A stretch of 17,458 nt of DNA, from NCBI GenBank assembly GCA_002506275.1, contig DAXG01000035.1, forward strand, positions 3,592 to 21,049. Reading direction: 5' to 3'. This document shows positions 15,881 to 17,458 of this stretch, one piece after another. Numbering within the stretch: the stretch's first letter is position 1; the number at the start of each line of letters is the position of its first letter. The notes beneath the pieces were generated by a model. That model saw only the letters and a program-made list of their open reading frames with translations, ran no database searches and was not told where the DNA came from. Source of the DNA: Euryarchaeota archaeon UBA259. GTDB lineage: Archaea; Thermoplasmatota; Poseidoniia; Poseidoniales; Poseidoniaceae. A program made the position numbers and the translations under genes.

Positions 15881-15884
15881 GAGA

Positions 15885-16820
15885 CTAGAACAGCAGTGCG
15901 ATTGTCTTGAGGAGTGCGGTCGGGGACCAAAGTCCAAGCGGGAAGGCGGAAAGGGCAAGAATTGCAAAAATAGAGATGGTTATGTAAAAGGCGTTCTCGC
16001 TCCAATCCTTCACTTTCAAACCATCGAGAGGGCCCCATGGAATCATGTTAAACAATCCTAATGCAAGATTTGCACCAATCCAGTATCTGCCAGCATCAAT
16101 GAGCATTTTCTGCCAAACCAGTTGCCCACCAACCAAATAGAGGGATCCTGAAATATCAGCTTCAAAGGCCCCGGTTAGACCGAGTATGATGCCCCAAATC
16201 GGTATTCCAATCAGGAAAAGACCGAAATTAACGGCGGGGCCGGCCAAAGCGATGTGTCCGTTTTGACGGCGGGTAACGAGTCCTGCCACCATGACTGCGC
16301 CTGGAGCCATGAACAAAATCCCAATAAAAAAGGAAAGAAGAATACCGAATCTTAAGCCCTTGGGATCGGCACGAAATTCAGCCCAACAGCCGTTTTTCTT
16401 CGCTACGATTTTATGTCCAATTTCATGAAAGAGGAAGGCAGGACCGATGGCGAGAAGAAGAACTGGCATAGAAAGAAGGAATTGGACGGTCCAAGTGGAA
16501 GTCCCTAGCGTACCAGTGCCCCAAATCCCGCCAACCGACATAAACCCCAACGCAATGGTGAATGCTGCCATTGCAAGTCCAAGATGTCGTTTTTCTTCAC
16601 TGCTGAAGTGCCATATTCCGCCTTCGTGTAACTTCGCAGGTTGACTTTGGGACATGCCCATGAGTTGTGCGAAAAGGGGGTTTGCTTTCGCAGTCGAGCC
16701 GGTATCAAAGTGAATGGTGCCGTCATGGGAGCGGCGTGCGTGAACGCGATGTATACGTGGATTTTGGCGGCGGAAGGGGTCGTCTTCCAGAATATCAGCT
16801 CGTGAATCCCTCCCTGCCAT
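15885..16820 (-). CDS. M50-family site-2 protease (intramembrane metalloprotease)
   Basis: A 311-residue membrane protease of the site-2 protease type, which cleaves transmembrane substrates within the bilayer. A polar N-terminal region of about 75 residues (basic, with several His and Arg) precedes several membrane helices. The zinc motif HEIGH lies at 132-136 inside a hydrophobic helix, a GPAVNFG motif at 194-200, and the third zinc-ligand motif NMIPWGPLDG at 258-267 (Asp266). No PDZ or CBS domain is present, as in the smaller archaeal members. Alternative downstream starts (for example Met54) cannot be excluded because the N-terminal region is not conserved in any way I can recognise. It lies 80 bases upstream of the giant gene on the same strand, but a terminator-like tract and a new TATA box separate them. 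Substrate unknown. Confidence 0.92.
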   Translation of the reverse strand: MAGRDSRADILEDDPFRRQNPRIHRVHARRSHDGTIHFDTGSTAKANPLFAQLMGMSQSQPAKLHEGGIWHFSSEEKRHLGLAMAAFTIALGFMSVGGIWGTGTLGTSTWTVQFLLSMPVLLLAIGPAFLFHEIGHKIVAKKNGCWAEFRADPKGLRFGILLSFFIGILFMAPGAVMVAGLVTRRQNGHIALAGPAVNFGLFLIGIPIWGIILGLTGAFEADISGSLYLVGGQLVWQKMLIDAGRYWIGANLALGLFNMIPWGPLDGLKVKDWSENAFYITISIFAILALSAFPLGLWSPTALLKTIALLF

Positions 16821-16904
16821 GTCCTCTTCTCTCGACAGATGGATTTGAAGCCTCGCATCCGAAGTTTGATGCCCAATGGATGCACCAGCAGGCTTGAGTC
16901 TGCC

Positions 16905-17458
16905 ATGTCAATGCCCCGTCGCGCGATGAAAGAAATGGGGTTCCAAGCCTGTTGTCTTCGTTGTGATGCTGAAGATGTTGTGGCTTCAAACCGATGTAAG
17001 AAATGTATCTCCAAGCATGCTGTAATACGCGATACGTTGGCGAATACCTCTCATGACGACCCGTTTTCCCAGTTTGCCAAAGAGATGTTGATGATGGCGA
17101 GTGAACCTCACCGGTACGACCATGATGAGGTCCATGGAACGGTGCTCATTGAACAACAGAAACTTGCTGCAGGATTATCAACACCCGTACGACAACGGAC
17201 GTTGGACGATGTTGTTTCAGTATTCGATAACCAAAAAGAACGTAGGAAAGCAAATGTTTTGAGGGACGTGGCAAATCAAAACGAATGGAAGGACCGTCCG
17301 CCGACCCTTGAACAACGAGAAGAAATTCTCGAGGTATTTGGTGATGAAGATCATTCTGATTACGGGGCGCGAACCATTCCGTCAAAATCAATTGTACAAG
17401 TCGACCGAAGTGAACGTATCGGGGAAGATGTTGCGTTAACGGACCGTTTAGAGGCTGC
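16905..17458 (+). CDS. Partial hypothetical protein with N-terminal zinc-ribbon-like cysteines
   Basis: An open frame runs from here off the right edge of the window (184 complete codons). With the ATG at 16905 the N-terminus is short and basic, followed by a four-cysteine cluster CLRC (17-20) and CKKC (31-34), ten residues apart, which is typical of a small zinc ribbon; an extra Cys16 precedes it. The rest is polar and charged, with probable helices, acidic patches and no signal peptide or membrane segment. I do not recognise the family. The same frame is open further upstream, with ATGs at 16839 and 16869, so the start is uncertain. The gene is divergent from the site-2 protease, 84 bases apart with the chosen start, leaving room for a promoter. 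Confidence 0.72.
   Translation, partial: MSMPRRAMKEMGFQACCLRCDAEDVVASNRCKKCISKHAVIRDTLANTSHDDPFSQFAKEMLMMASEPHRYDHDEVHGTVLIEQQKLAAGLSTPVRQRTLDDVVSVFDNQKERRKANVLRDVANQNEWKDRPPTLEQREEILEVFGDEDHSDYGARTIPSKSIVQVDRSERIGEDVALTDRLEA

Noticed and set aside
1..17458. tRNA, rRNA, CRISPR array, integrase or attachment site
   Set aside because: No cloverleaf-like or conserved rRNA sequence, no regularly spaced repeats, and no integrase or transposase reading frame were seen by eye.

Overview
The window looks like part of a genome of a marine planktonic archaeon, most probably Candidatus Poseidoniales (Marine Group II Euryarchaeota). I infer this from protein style, not from a marker gene. There are several secreted or lipoprotein-anchored proteins with a lipobox followed by CFGEN, a type-I membrane protein rich in N-glycosylation sequons, and very tight gene packing. 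Some starts lie about 25-30 bases after an archaeal TATA-like box (leaderless style), and two have GAGGTG-type Shine-Dalgarno sites. No RNA gene, CRISPR array, insertion sequence or attachment site was seen.

Layout. 1-108 is the apparent tail of a gene entering from the left. It overlaps a short-chain dehydrogenase (93-770), which is followed by a small orphan protein (813-1211). A dimethylarginine dimethylaminohydrolase-type enzyme (1212-2021) lies on the minus strand, end to end with the orphan. From 2144 to 9094 there is a secretome block: two paralogous M28 metallopeptidase lipoproteins on the plus strand (2144-3739, 7328-9094) flank a minus-strand pair, a membrane-anchored beta-propeller (4426-6231) followed by a SCO1/SenC lipoprotein (3742-4416). 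Divergent from that pair is a signal-peptide/TM surface protein (6289-6954). A 51-residue ORF that is too short for a usual ORF scan sits at 6955-7110 (minus).

The most striking feature is a 2237-residue protein (9091-15804, minus). It combines an N-terminal STAND/NACHT-like NTPase with a complete superfamily 1 (UvrD/Rep-like) helicase core, then more than 1000 residues without a recognisable family that include a helix-turn-helix near residue 1940 and one short DxK-type motif near residue 1333. It has its own TATA box and strong Shine-Dalgarno site. Next come an M50 site-2 protease (15885-16820, minus) and a divergent partial gene with four zinc-ribbon-like cysteines running off the right edge (about 16905-17458).

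How it may work together (inference). The M28 lipoproteins fit extracellular protein or peptide scavenging by a heterotroph, and the DDAH-like enzyme could recover citrulline and methylamines from methylated arginines released from such protein. The SCO1 protein, the His-rich propeller and the surface protein with a possible mature N-terminal His form a candidate extracytoplasmic metal (copper) or electron-transfer module. The giant STAND-helicase protein is the best candidate for an undescribed system. Its domain fusion suggests signal-gated nucleic-acid remodelling, as in defence or replication-stress responses, but nothing nearby proves that role.
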